Assembly (NCBI GenBank): GCA_964651515.1
Contig: CAZYYB010000004.1
Coordinates: 20,880 to 84,879, forward strand
Origin: BOG-1184 sp964651515
Lineage (GTDB): Bacteria > Fibrobacterota > Chitinivibrionia > Chitinivibrionales > Chitinispirillaceae
Direction of reading: 5' to 3'
DNA length: 64,000 nt
Shown here: positions 1 through 7,835 of the stretch, in pieces
Layout: the number at the start of each line of letters is the position of its first letter
Position numbering within the stretch: position 1 is the stretch's first letter
Notes under the pieces: generated by a model
Told to the model about the DNA's origin: nothing
The model's database searches: none
What the model saw: only the letters and a program-made list of their open reading frames with translations
Program-made: the position numbers and the translations under genes

Positions 1-1452
1 ATGGGGCTGAATGTGCCCGTTCCCCCGTTCGCACCAGTCGCCGGTAACGCTGGGGAAATCGTCTTTGACAAGTTTCATGAAGTACCGGTATACCGGCACC
101 AGCTGCTTTTCGGCCGGGTTCAGGATTTTCGAGGGTGGAAAAAAACTGATGACCGCACCCTCCGGGATATTATTCTGATCGATCCCGCCCCCTTCACCGC
201 TCGTCAGATTGTGGATCGCCACGACCTCGGCGCAGTAATCGGCAACCTCCTGCTGACTCGGCACCCTGGCCCGGAACCAGCTTATCGCGAATTTGGCTAC
301 CTTATAAAGGGACTCCCCGCGCGAAAAGGTGTGGATCAGCGCATCGCCCGACGACAGGGTCAGTTCCTGGGGAGCAAGCGGACGCGGGGCGGGCGGATCG
401 CGCACCGGAACGTTAAAGCCGATCGTTACCGCAAGCGCGCAGAGGGCGAGAATGAGCGGAAGCCGGCGCTCGGCGGCAAAACGCTCGAACCAGGCAAAGG
501 GAGCATAGACCGGCGTATTCAGTACCCGCTGCACCCTTTTCCCCAGCTCCTCGAAGGCTCCCGCGGCCGGACCTTCGCCGGGCAGAAGCGAACCCTTATC
601 CTGGGCCTCCATGAGGGTGGCCGATTCGGGGATTTCGATATCGAGCAGGATCGATTGCGGCAACGATGAAAGACCATGTTTGCTTCTGTATACCGTTTGT
701 TCGCACAGGTTTTCGAGAAATCGACGATTTTCAATCATGGTGCGCAGCTTCCCGGCGCTGCGGGCGCTCTCCTCCGAGGCCACCTCATTCTTGACGATCC
801 TGATCCGCACGGACGGGTGATGCTGGACCAGCGAGCGGACCTGGGAAAGATAATCGCGAAGACTTTTGGTCGAAAGCGCGCCGAGCGTCACCGGGATGAG
901 GTTCAGGTCGGCGCCGCGGTAGAGACTCTGCGTGACGCGATTCCACACCGAAGGAGTATCGATGACGATATACTTATAGTAGTGACGAGCAATCCGTATG
1001 TTGTAAATAATGTTGTGGATCTGGAATGAGGATGGGACCTTGAAGAGATCGTTGTTTGCCGGGATAAAATCGAGACCGGCCTGGACGGGAACAATGATTT
1101 CGGTCAATGCCCCCCTGCCGATGACCGCCCTGAACAGAAACGATTCGACGGCGGTGATGCGACGCGCCATTCCGGCCGCAAACGAGTGCTGCGCAGAACC
1201 GGGGAAGCGGATGCCGCCGAATCGGCGGCGAAAAAGCTCCCAGGAGGAGCGCCCCGGCGCACCGGACTCCCTGCCGAGTGCGGCGCTCACGCTTCCCTGC
1301 ACATCGAGATCGATGAGGAGGGTCGGCGCGCGCTTCGCAAGGAGAGCGGCAAGGTTGGTGGCAACGGTAGTCTTTCCGACCCCGCCCTTGATGTTGGCGA
1401 TGTGTATTATGCCGCCGCTGTCCGGATCGGCGACGATAGGCATCTCTTTCAT
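1..1452 (-). CDS. ParA/MinD-type ATPase with C-terminal membrane segment and LysM-like tail (partial, runs off left edge)
   Basis: The open frame runs from an ATG at 1452 to the window edge: 484 codons, no stop, so the C terminus is missing. The N terminus is a deviant-Walker-A ATPase: KGGVGKTT at residues 22-29 (K22 and K27), Walker A' LLIDLDVQGS near 57-66, GLDFIPAN, and Walker B-like IVIDTPS. After about 320 residues comes a proline/arginine-bounded hydrophobic stretch (about 331-347, LPLILALCALAVTI). A segment at about 374-440 then resembles LysM (GESLYKVAKF ... IPEGAVISFF). The layout implies a cytoplasmic ATPase tethered to the inner membrane with a periplasmic wall-binding tail. I chose 1452 because GAAGG lies 7 bases upstream; an in-frame ATG at 1470 has no ribosome site. 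The ATPase family is certain. The LysM call is by pattern only. The job is unknown: positioning of an envelope machine or polar marker is inference. Confidence 0.8.
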   Translation of the reverse strand, partial: MKEMPIVADPDSGGIIHIANIKGGVGKTTVATNLAALLAKRAPTLLIDLDVQGSVSAALGRESGAPGRSSWELFRRRFGGIRFPGSAQHSFAAGMARRITAVESFLFRAVIGRGALTEIIVPVQAGLDFIPANNDLFKVPSSFQIHNIIYNIRIARHYYKYIVIDTPSVWNRVTQSLYRGADLNLIPVTLGALSTKSLRDYLSQVRSLVQHHPSVRIRIVKNEVASEESARSAGKLRTMIENRRFLENLCEQTVYRSKHGLSSLPQSILLDIEIPESATLMEAQDKGSLLPGEGPAAGAFEELGKRVQRVLNTPVYAPFAWFERFAAERRLPLILALCALAVTIGFNVPVRDPPAPRPLAPQELTLSSGDALIHTFSRGESLYKVAKFAISWFRARVPSQQEVADYCAEVVAIHNLTSGEGGGIDQNNIPEGAVISFFPPSKILNPAEKQLVPVYRYFMKLVKDDFPSVTGDWCERGNGHIQPH

Positions 1453-1596
1453 GATCACGCCTTCAACCATTCGGTGAAACCAGCGGTCGGGGGCAGAGTG
1501 CCATCGTCACGCCCCGCACGGGATGGGGGAGCGTTGCAATCTTCAGGCAAGGGGTAATTTCGGGCACCGGAAGCTCTCTCCCGGCGCCGGGATCTA

Positions 1597-2283
1597 TCAG
1601 CCTGAAACGGCTTCGAGCGCTGCAAGGAGGTTTTCTGCGCGCTGCCGGTAATCGGTTGCCGTGGAATCGGCAATAATCTGCTGGCAGAGCGTCTTCGCAC
1701 GCTCGCCGTTGTTCATCTGCCGGTTAAGGAGGGCCAGTTTCCAGGTAATTGCCGCATGCCGATAGGCGATCTTGCCGTCATCGAGCGCCTTCTGGTAATA
1801 TTCGAGCGCACGGGGAATATCGCCTTTGGCTTCATAGCATCCGGCAATTCCTTCCTGCGCTTCACCGTTTATGAAATCGACGCTGGTTTTTTTCGATGCC
1901 GCTTTCTCGAACCAGGTAATGGCCTCGTCGTAGCGCGAAACATTGAAGTAGATGCTTCCGAGCATGAAAGCGCTCATGGCACCCTCCGGGGCGCTCGTAT
2001 AATTATCCGCAACGATCCGGAAATCTTCGACGGCCTTATCGACCGCGCGGTTGTTGTATTCGATCATTGCCTGGCCGAAGGCCGCTTCGGCCTTTTCCTG
2101 GCTTTTGCTTTTAGTATAGTTATATACCACGACGACCAGGATGACAAGAACGACGGCGATGGCCACTCCGGCCAGGGCATTGGCGTTTTTAGCGAAATAA
2201 TCCTTGGCCTTGAACAAAAATTCGAGAACCGGATCTTCGCGCATCTCCTGCTTTTTCTGACTGTATTTAATGTTCACCGTCAT
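1597..2283 (-). CDS. Membrane-anchored TPR protein (YfgM-like)
   Basis: 228 residues. A short charged N terminus is followed by one strong membrane segment (about 38-58, ALAGVAIAVVLVILVVVVYN), then three to four TPR-type helices (AFGQAMIEYNNRAVDKAVEDF, SAFMLGSIYFNVSRYDEAITWFEKA, GIAGCYEAKGDIPRALEYYQKAL). The layout matches the YfgM/DUF2133 type of single-pass periplasmic TPR proteins that act as envelope chaperone or scaffold subunits. It lies upstream of, and on the same strand as, the membrane ParA gene with a 144-base gap, so co-transcription is possible. The role is inferred from architecture only. Confidence 0.7.
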   Translation of the reverse strand: MTVNIKYSQKKQEMREDPVLEFLFKAKDYFAKNANALAGVAIAVVLVILVVVVYNYTKSKSQEKAEAAFGQAMIEYNNRAVDKAVEDFRIVADNYTSAPEGAMSAFMLGSIYFNVSRYDEAITWFEKAASKKTSVDFINGEAQEGIAGCYEAKGDIPRALEYYQKALDDGKIAYRHAAITWKLALLNRQMNNGERAKTLCQQIIADSTATDYRQRAENLLAALEAVSG

Positions 2284-2537
2284 CCTCCTGGTGGTGCAGA
2301 GTCGTCTCTCTATCGGTTAAGAATCTATAAAATATACTAAACCGGGGTGTAAAAGGCAAAAGGAGCGAGCGTCCGGGATGAGGGATGATGAGGGGGGGGG
2401 GAGAACGTGCCGTATTCCCGAGGTCGTTCTCATTTTTTCCGTTGCCACCCTTCATCCCTCTCATTTTATGGTTTTCATCATTGGCAAAAGCTATATTTTT
2501 CAATCATCGGCCGGAGAAAAGGGAGCGTGCAACACTT
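2284..2537. other. Divergent intergenic region
   Basis: 254 bases between the leftward TPR gene and rightward argC. It must hold both promoters. AT-rich patches occur near 2325-2340 (leftward side) and 2490-2510 (rightward side), and there is a G10 run near 2391-2401. I see no convincing operator and no gene. Confidence 0.4.
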
Positions 2538-3482
2538 ATGAAAAAAAAGGTTTTTATCGACGGATCGCATGGAACAACCGGGTTGAAAATCCATGAACGG
2601 CTCGATGGACGGGACGATATCGAGCTGATCGCAATACCGGCCGGGCAACGGAAAGATCCTGAGGCGAAGCGGCACTACCTGAACAGCGCCGATATCGTTT
2701 TCCTCTGCCTGCCCGACAGTGCCGCCCGCGAATCGGTCTCCCTGCTGTCGAACCCCGCCGTCCGCGTCCTCGACGCGAGCACGGCCCATCGTACCGCCGA
2801 GGGATGGGTTTACGGCATCCCGGAGCTCAATCCCGGTCAGCGGCAAAAGATTAAAGATTCATGCCGGATCAGCGTACCCGGATGCTATGCGAGCGGATTC
2901 TGCGCCGCGCTGCACCCGATCGTATCCGGAGGATACCTCTCGCCCGACTCTCCGGTTTCGTCGTACGCCATCACCGGCTACAGCGGCGGCGGCAACCAGA
3001 TGATCGCGGCATTCGAGGACAAATCGGCGGATCGCCAGGCGATCTGCTGCCGGCCGAAGAATCTTAACCTGGCGCATAAACATCTGCCCGAGATGCAGAA
3101 ATTCGGATTGCTCAGCCGGCCGCCCCTTTTCACCCCGATCGTGGGTGATTTTTTCCAGGGAATGCTCGTGTTTGTCCCGCTCTCCGCCGCCATGATGACG
3201 AAAAAGCCCGACGCGGCCGAGATTCGCCGCTACTACGCCGAGTACTATCGGAGGGAGCGCTTCATCCGGGTCGCCTCGGACGACGAGATCGCTTCGATCA
3301 ATGACGGCTTCATCTCACCCACCGCCTGCAACGGGACCAACATGCTCGAACTGTTCGTCTTCGGCCGGAACGACCACCTGCTGGTCGTCGCTCGGCTTGA
3401 TAATCTGGGCAAGGGAGCGTCCGGGGCGGCGGTGCAGAATATGAATATTTTACTTGGAGTGAAGGAAGATACGGGGCTTTAA
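2538..3482 (+). CDS. argC: N-acetyl-gamma-glutamyl-phosphate reductase, short (type 2) form
   Basis: 314 residues. NADPH-dependent reduction of N-acetylglutamyl phosphate to the semialdehyde in arginine synthesis. The N terminus has the HGTTGL nucleotide-binding turn instead of the GASGYTG of the long form. The catalytic cysteine is C116 in VPGCYASGF, and a YSGGGNQMI loop and GKGASGAAVQN near the C terminus are typical. The length fits the short 'uncommon' ArgC class. I start at 2538 (MKKKVFIDG), with GGGAG upstream, because the earlier in-frame start adds an unrelated hydrophobic stretch over the intergenic region. It stands alone, with no other arg gene beside it. Confidence 0.9.
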   Translation: MKKKVFIDGSHGTTGLKIHERLDGRDDIELIAIPAGQRKDPEAKRHYLNSADIVFLCLPDSAARESVSLLSNPAVRVLDASTAHRTAEGWVYGIPELNPGQRQKIKDSCRISVPGCYASGFCAALHPIVSGGYLSPDSPVSSYAITGYSGGGNQMIAAFEDKSADRQAICCRPKNLNLAHKHLPEMQKFGLLSRPPLFTPIVGDFFQGMLVFVPLSAAMMTKKPDAAEIRRYYAEYYRRERFIRVASDDEIASINDGFISPTACNGTNMLELFVFGRNDHLLVVARLDNLGKGASGAAVQNMNILLGVKEDTGL

Positions 3483-3504
3483 TATAGAAAGTTACTACTG
3501 AGGT

Positions 3505-3529
3505 GGGGACACCGCTACGCGGTTTCCCC
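3505..3529. repeat. Imperfect palindrome (GGGGAcACCGC / GCGGTtTCCCC)
   Basis: An 11-pair stem with one mismatch and a TAC loop, 23 bases after the argC stop and without a following T-run. It shares its core with the longer palindromes at 4460-4493 and 13019-13059, suggesting a dispersed intergenic repeat rather than a classical terminator. Confidence 0.5.
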
Positions 3530-3703
3530 TGGTCGGAGCCGCGAAACGCGTCTCCGACGCACCCCCGCAACGCCCCCTTTCAAGGTAGAAAAAACACGGG
3601 AAAAAATCTTGAATTGAAGTTGCATTTGGCTGTTTTTCGCAGAGGACCCGGCTCGGCCTCCAATGCAACACCATAAGAAATTCAAAATTACCAAGGACGC
3701 GCT

Positions 3704-4150
3704 ATGAAAAATCCAGATATTGCCCGCAATCATTTTAATTCCGGCCGCAACTGCTCCCAATCCGTCCTCGCCGCCTTTGAGAAAGAAACGGGCATGGATC
3801 CGGAGACCGCGCTGCGGATCGCCGATGGGTTCGGCGGCGGCATGGCACGCACGCAGCACGTTTGCGGCGCGGTAACCGGCGGCATCATGGTGCTCGGCAT
3901 GCTCTACAGTAAGGGTACGAACGGTACGCATGCGGAGAAGGACAACCTCTACGCCAGGGTACGGCGGTTCATGGAGGCGTTCAAAAAGAGGTATGGTTCG
4001 GCGACGTGCAGCGTTCTGCTCGACGGGTGCAATCTCTTAACGCCCGAAGGTCAGGCGCTCTTCGGCAAGGGGGGGCTTAAAGATCGGTGTGCGGGGTTTG
4101 TCGTGGGAGCGTGTGAATTGTTAAATGACGAAATTGCACGACGGGAATGA
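3704..4150 (+). CDS. C_GCAxxG_C_C family redox-type protein
   Basis: 148 residues, with AAGGA 7 bases before the ATG. It matches the small cysteine-rich C_GCAxxG_C_C (PF09719-type) family: an N-terminal NCSQSVLAAFE helix, a GFGGGMA loop, HVCGAVTGGIMVLG, then paired cysteines in CSVLLDGC and DRCAGFVVGACELL. Members are often annotated as redox-active or related to split-Soret cytochromes, but I know of no proven reaction. No membrane segment or signal peptide, so probably cytoplasmic. It is a single-gene unit between argC and the leftward alaA. Confidence 0.8.
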   Translation: MKNPDIARNHFNSGRNCSQSVLAAFEKETGMDPETALRIADGFGGGMARTQHVCGAVTGGIMVLGMLYSKGTNGTHAEKDNLYARVRRFMEAFKKRYGSATCSVLLDGCNLLTPEGQALFGKGGLKDRCAGFVVGACELLNDEIARRE

Positions 4151-4403
4151 AATCGGGTAGGCCGGAACAACAAAAAGGCGAATGCCTTTGGATGGCCGTG
4201 CCGGGTCACCCGCGCCGGCGGGAGCGCTTCATGATTACCGTCGGTTGGCGGGGCCGTATAAAATGGGTTTGTCCGGATTAAAAATTGCCAAGGCAGCGGG
4301 TCTGTCTTCACCAATGATTTATTTGATAATCAAGAAGACCGGGGCATCTAAGTGAGCGGCGCAGCCGGGGGATTTTGTTTGACTTCGCGTCAGCAAGAAA
4401 AGC

Positions 4404-4422
4404 GGGCGACCGCGGGTCGCCC
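4404..4422. repeat. Short palindrome GGGCGACC-GCG-GGTCGCCC
   Basis: Perfect 8-base arms around a 3-base loop in the 354-base gap between the C_GCAxxG_C_C gene and alaA. No coding potential is seen in that gap (4151-4504). Besides this hairpin and the one at 4460 it holds nothing recognisable. Confidence 0.5.
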
Positions 4423-4459
4423 CTACGGATTTATTATAGCCTTGATGTTTTTTCTACCA

Positions 4460-4493
4460 GGTGGGGGAACCACCGCAAGGTGGTTCCCCCACC
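4460..4493. repeat. Perfect 15-bp palindrome with GCAA loop
   Basis: GGTGGGGGAACCACC and its exact reverse complement flank a GCAA tetraloop, 12 bases beyond the 3' end of alaA (leftward). It could help terminate alaA, but the leftward side reads through AGAAAAAAC-type sequence only some 10 bases later. It shares the GGGGAACC...GGTTCCCC core with 13019-13059. Confidence 0.6.
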
Positions 4494-4504
4494 GAAGGTT
4501 TTTC

Positions 4505-5722
4505 TTATATCTGCCGGTAGGTCCCTAAAAACCTCTTCAACTTCTCCATAACCTCGGCCAGATCTTCCACCCGCGGCAGATAGACAATCCGGAAGTGGTC
4601 CGGCTCCGGCCAGTTGAACCCCCCGCCGTGCACGAGGAGCACCTTTTCGGCCCGCAGGAAGTCGAGCACGAATTTTTCGTCGTCGGTGATGTTGAACCGC
4701 TTCGCATCGATCTTCGGGAACAGGTAGAACGCGGCCTTGGGTTTGACGCACGATATGCCGTCGATGGCATTCAGCATTTCGTAGCAGAGCTCGCGCTGAT
4801 CGTACAGGCGTCCGCCCGGCCTCGTCAGATCGTAGATGCTCTGGTGTCCGCCGAGGGCGGTCTGGATAATCGACTGACCCGGCACGTTGCTGCAGAGGCG
4901 CATGGAGGCGAGCATATTCATCCCCTCGATATAATCCGGAGCGATTTTCCTGTTGCCGCTGACCACCATCCAGCCGACGCGGAACCCGGCAACCCGGTAG
5001 GCCTTCGAGAGCCCGTTAAAGGTGACGAACAGCAGGTCGTCGGCCAGCGAGGCGGTGGCGACATGGGTATTGTCGTCGTAGAGGATCTTATCGTAAATTT
5101 CATCCGAATACACGATGAGCCCGTGTTGCCGCGCGATTTCTATGATCTCCCGGAGAATTTCCGGAGGGTAGAGCGCGCCGGTCGGGTTATTCGGATTGAT
5201 GATCACGATTCCCCTGGTATTTTTATTTACCTTCTTTTTGATATCCGCGATATCCGGCCACCACGCCGACTGCTCGTCGCAGCGGTAGTGCACTGCCGTG
5301 CCGCCGGACAAATTGACCGCCGCGGTCCAGAGCGGGTAGTCGGGCGCCGGGATGAGGATCTCGTCACCCTTGTCGAGAAGCGCCTGCATCGCCATGACGA
5401 TGCACTCGCTCACGCCGTTCCCTATGTAAACATCTTCCGTTTCCACCCCGGCGATGTTCTTCTGCTGGCAGTATTGCATGATCGCCTTGCGCGCGGGAAA
5501 GAGACCCTTGGAGTCGCTGTACCCCTGCGTCGATGAAAGGTTCACGATCATGTCGTGGATGACCTCGTCGGGCGCAAAGAGCCCGAAGGGCGCCGGGTTG
5601 CCGGTGTTCAGCTGGATGATGCGGTACCCCTCCTCTTCGAGTCGCTTGGCCTCATCGAGCACGGGACCGCGGATATCGTAGAGAACGTTGTCGAGCTTCG
5701 AGGATTTTTTGATGGTTTGCAT
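4505..5722 (-). CDS. alaA: Alanine aminotransferase, class I PLP enzyme
   Basis: 405 residues, matching the AlaA/YfbQ type (pyruvate + glutamate = alanine + 2-oxoglutarate). The PLP lysine is K240 in NGLSKAYRVAGFRVGW. Other fold-type-I marks are NTGNPAPFG, the GNGVSECI cofactor loop, NPNNPTGALY and YSDEIYDKILYDD. AAGGA lies 10 bases before the ATG. The N terminus (KKSSKLDNVLYDIRGPVLDEA) is characteristic of the AlaA subgroup rather than AspC. Monocistronic, followed by the palindrome at 4460. Confidence 0.9.
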   Translation of the reverse strand: MQTIKKSSKLDNVLYDIRGPVLDEAKRLEEEGYRIIQLNTGNPAPFGLFAPDEVIHDMIVNLSSTQGYSDSKGLFPARKAIMQYCQQKNIAGVETEDVYIGNGVSECIVMAMQALLDKGDEILIPAPDYPLWTAAVNLSGGTAVHYRCDEQSAWWPDIADIKKKVNKNTRGIVIINPNNPTGALYPPEILREIIEIARQHGLIVYSDEIYDKILYDDNTHVATASLADDLLFVTFNGLSKAYRVAGFRVGWMVVSGNRKIAPDYIEGMNMLASMRLCSNVPGQSIIQTALGGHQSIYDLTRPGGRLYDQRELCYEMLNAIDGISCVKPKAAFYLFPKIDAKRFNITDDEKFVLDFLRAEKVLLVHGGGFNWPEPDHFRIVYLPRVEDLAEVMEKLKRFLGTYRQI

Positions 5723-6020
5723 GGTTCATTCAATCCTTATCATTAATAACGTCAATAACTTCTTGCCCGGATGCACCACGTGAAGAATAACGTGCGTTAC
5801 TGATTCATCGGAATGGTGAAATATAACTCTTCCATCAAAGATGCCGTCTTTCAAAGACGGTCATGCCTGCCGCTTTAAAACTTATCCGGATACCGCCAGG
5901 GTGAATAACACCTGTTTATGGTACCTCGGCCGCACCATGAACGAATTTTTATAAGTTCCGGATGGTTGGAATTTCTCCCATTCCGCTGAATCAGCGTGCC
6001 TGAAAGCCCGGATATACGAG
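5723..6020. other. Divergent intergenic region with one hairpin
   Basis: 298 bases between leftward alaA and the rightward DUF6057-like gene. A compact inverted repeat, CCGTCTTT-C-AAAGACGG, lies at 5844-5860. AT-rich sequence next to alaA (5735-5760) probably contains its promoter. No gene is seen. Confidence 0.45.
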
Positions 6021-7835
6021 ATGTCGATGAATCTCAAACGATTCGGTTCACCAAGCCTCCTCTATCCGGTATTCCTCCTCGCGGTCTTTTTTTACCTCAG
6101 GTTCCGTGTCGATCCCTCCCTGTACGTCATTGCCCAGGAACCGGTCTTCGAATGGAAATCGGCATTCTTCGCCGACCGCCTCTCCTTTCCGGGCGGCATG
6201 GTCGACGCTTTGGCGGCCTTCCTGTCGCAGTATTTCATTCACCCCGCCATCGGCGCGGCGATCATCGCCCTGATCATCCTTTCCGTCGCTGTCGGGACGC
6301 TCCGGGTACTTCGATCCGCCGGAGCCGGGCAGGGGAGCGTGACACTGTCGCTGCTGCCGGCAGTGCTTGCGCTCGCGCTTCTGGGCAGCTACTACCACCG
6401 GCTTGCGACGACCATCGGCTTCTCCCTCGCCCTGTGGACCGCTGCCGTCTGTTGCACCGTATCCCCGGCCGGGTTTCGAACGCTCATTTTTTTCGCCTTT
6501 GCCTGCGCACTCTACGACGTTGCCGGCGCTCCGATGCTGCTCTTTGCCCTCATCGCCTCCCTTCACGAAATGGTCATCAGGAGGCGTTTTTTATCCGGAG
6601 CACTTTATGTAATCGTCGCGGCGGCTATCCCTTATGCGGCGGCGAGCTTCATGTTCCTGATCTCGCTGCGAAACGCCTACCTGCAAGGGCTTCCCTTCGG
6701 CGTCCCCGGATACAACCCCGTTGCCGCACCCTGGGCGACCTATGCAATCGTTCCGCTCTTAATCGCAGCCGTCGCGGTCGCCGGTCGTTTCGCACCGGCC
6801 GGAAAAAACCGGGGCACGCGGGAGCGGGTATTCGGAATTCTCGGCGCACTGGTACTCATCGTGGTGACGGCCGTATTCGTTGTCCCTTCGGTCAGCAGGA
6901 TCGACCGTCTGTCGCTCCGGTTCTGCCGGATGAGTCGCGACGGGGAGTGGCAGCAGATCTACCGCGACTACCTGAAATACTCGCTCGACACCCGGACCAC
7001 GGGCTTCGCGCTTGATGAAGCGCTTTATTACTCCGGACTCCTGCCGACCGACCTGTTCACCATGCCGCAGCATTTCGGCGACCAGGCGCTCCTGCTCTAC
7101 GGCGCGAAGAGTACCGATCCGCTGAATCAGGATCCGTTCTTCTTCCTCTACCGGAGCGACCTCTACCGCCGCCTTGCCCTGGTCAACGAGGCCGAACAGT
7201 GGGCGTACGAGTCGGTCGGGCTCCGCGGCGAAACGCCCGGCGCGCTGCGGCAACTTGCCCTGCTCCATGCGGCGAAGGGTGAGCTGCCCGCCGCAAGGAT
7301 CTGCCTGGCGCTTCTCGAAACCATGCCGCTCGAAGCGTCGTGGGCGCGGGAGTTCAGGAAAAAGCTGGCCGACTCGACCCTCCCCGGCACCGTCGAAGAG
7401 CTGCAGGCCGCCATGCCCGCGGTCGATTATATCCGCAAGAGCGTGGGGCAGCCCTGCTCGGACCTCGAAGCCGCGGTCCGGCAGAATCGGCCCAACCGGA
7501 TGGCCTTCGAATACTGCATGGCGTCGTATCTTTTACAGGGGAATGTCCGGAAGGTCGCCTCGCTCGCCGACTGCCTGGTGCCGCTCGGGTATCAGGCGAT
7601 TCCCCGGCTTTACGAAGAGGCACTGGTCATCCTTGCTTCTGCGGAACCCGGAGCGCTCCCGGCGGTGGCAAAGGGGATCGATCCGAAAACCATCGCCGAT
7701 TACGTGAGTTTCAACCGGACCCTCGCGAAGTACCATGGGGATTTCGGCGCCGCGGACCATGAACTGCTGGACCGGTACTGGAACTCTTACTGGTACTACT
7801 GCTTCCACGATCTCGTGCCGGGGAAAAGGAAATGA
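6021..7835 (+). CDS. DUF6057-like multi-pass membrane protein
   Basis: 604 residues. The N-terminal half (to about 290) holds roughly seven to eight hydrophobic segments, starting LLYPVFLLAVFFYLRF. The soluble C-terminal half is helical and Ala/Leu-rich, TPR-like, with YYSGLLPTDLFTMPQHFG and SYWYYCFHDLVPGKRK at the end. The shape and the neighbour agree with what I recall of the DUF6057 family of Bacteroidota, usually encoded beside a PD40 propeller protein. The stop overlaps the start of the next gene by 4 bases (ATGA), so the two are translationally coupled. Function unknown; an inner-membrane partner of the periplasmic haem propeller is the natural inference. Confidence 0.65.
   Translation: MSMNLKRFGSPSLLYPVFLLAVFFYLRFRVDPSLYVIAQEPVFEWKSAFFADRLSFPGGMVDALAAFLSQYFIHPAIGAAIIALIILSVAVGTLRVLRSAGAGQGSVTLSLLPAVLALALLGSYYHRLATTIGFSLALWTAAVCCTVSPAGFRTLIFFAFACALYDVAGAPMLLFALIASLHEMVIRRRFLSGALYVIVAAAIPYAAASFMFLISLRNAYLQGLPFGVPGYNPVAAPWATYAIVPLLIAAVAVAGRFAPAGKNRGTRERVFGILGALVLIVVTAVFVVPSVSRIDRLSLRFCRMSRDGEWQQIYRDYLKYSLDTRTTGFALDEALYYSGLLPTDLFTMPQHFGDQALLLYGAKSTDPLNQDPFFFLYRSDLYRRLALVNEAEQWAYESVGLRGETPGALRQLALLHAAKGELPAARICLALLETMPLEASWAREFRKKLADSTLPGTVEELQAAMPAVDYIRKSVGQPCSDLEAAVRQNRPNRMAFEYCMASYLLQGNVRKVASLADCLVPLGYQAIPRLYEEALVILASAEPGALPAVAKGIDPKTIADYVSFNRTLAKYHGDFGAADHELLDRYWNSYWYYCFHDLVPGKRK

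Noticed and set aside
1..669. Long rightward frame at the left edge
   Set aside because: It is antisense to the ParA-type ATPase, whose Walker A, A' and B motifs are unmistakable on the other strand.
4460..4493. Plain intrinsic terminator for alaA
   Set aside because: There is no adjacent T-run, and the same core recurs at 13019, after ilvD on the other strand, which fits a dispersed repeat better.
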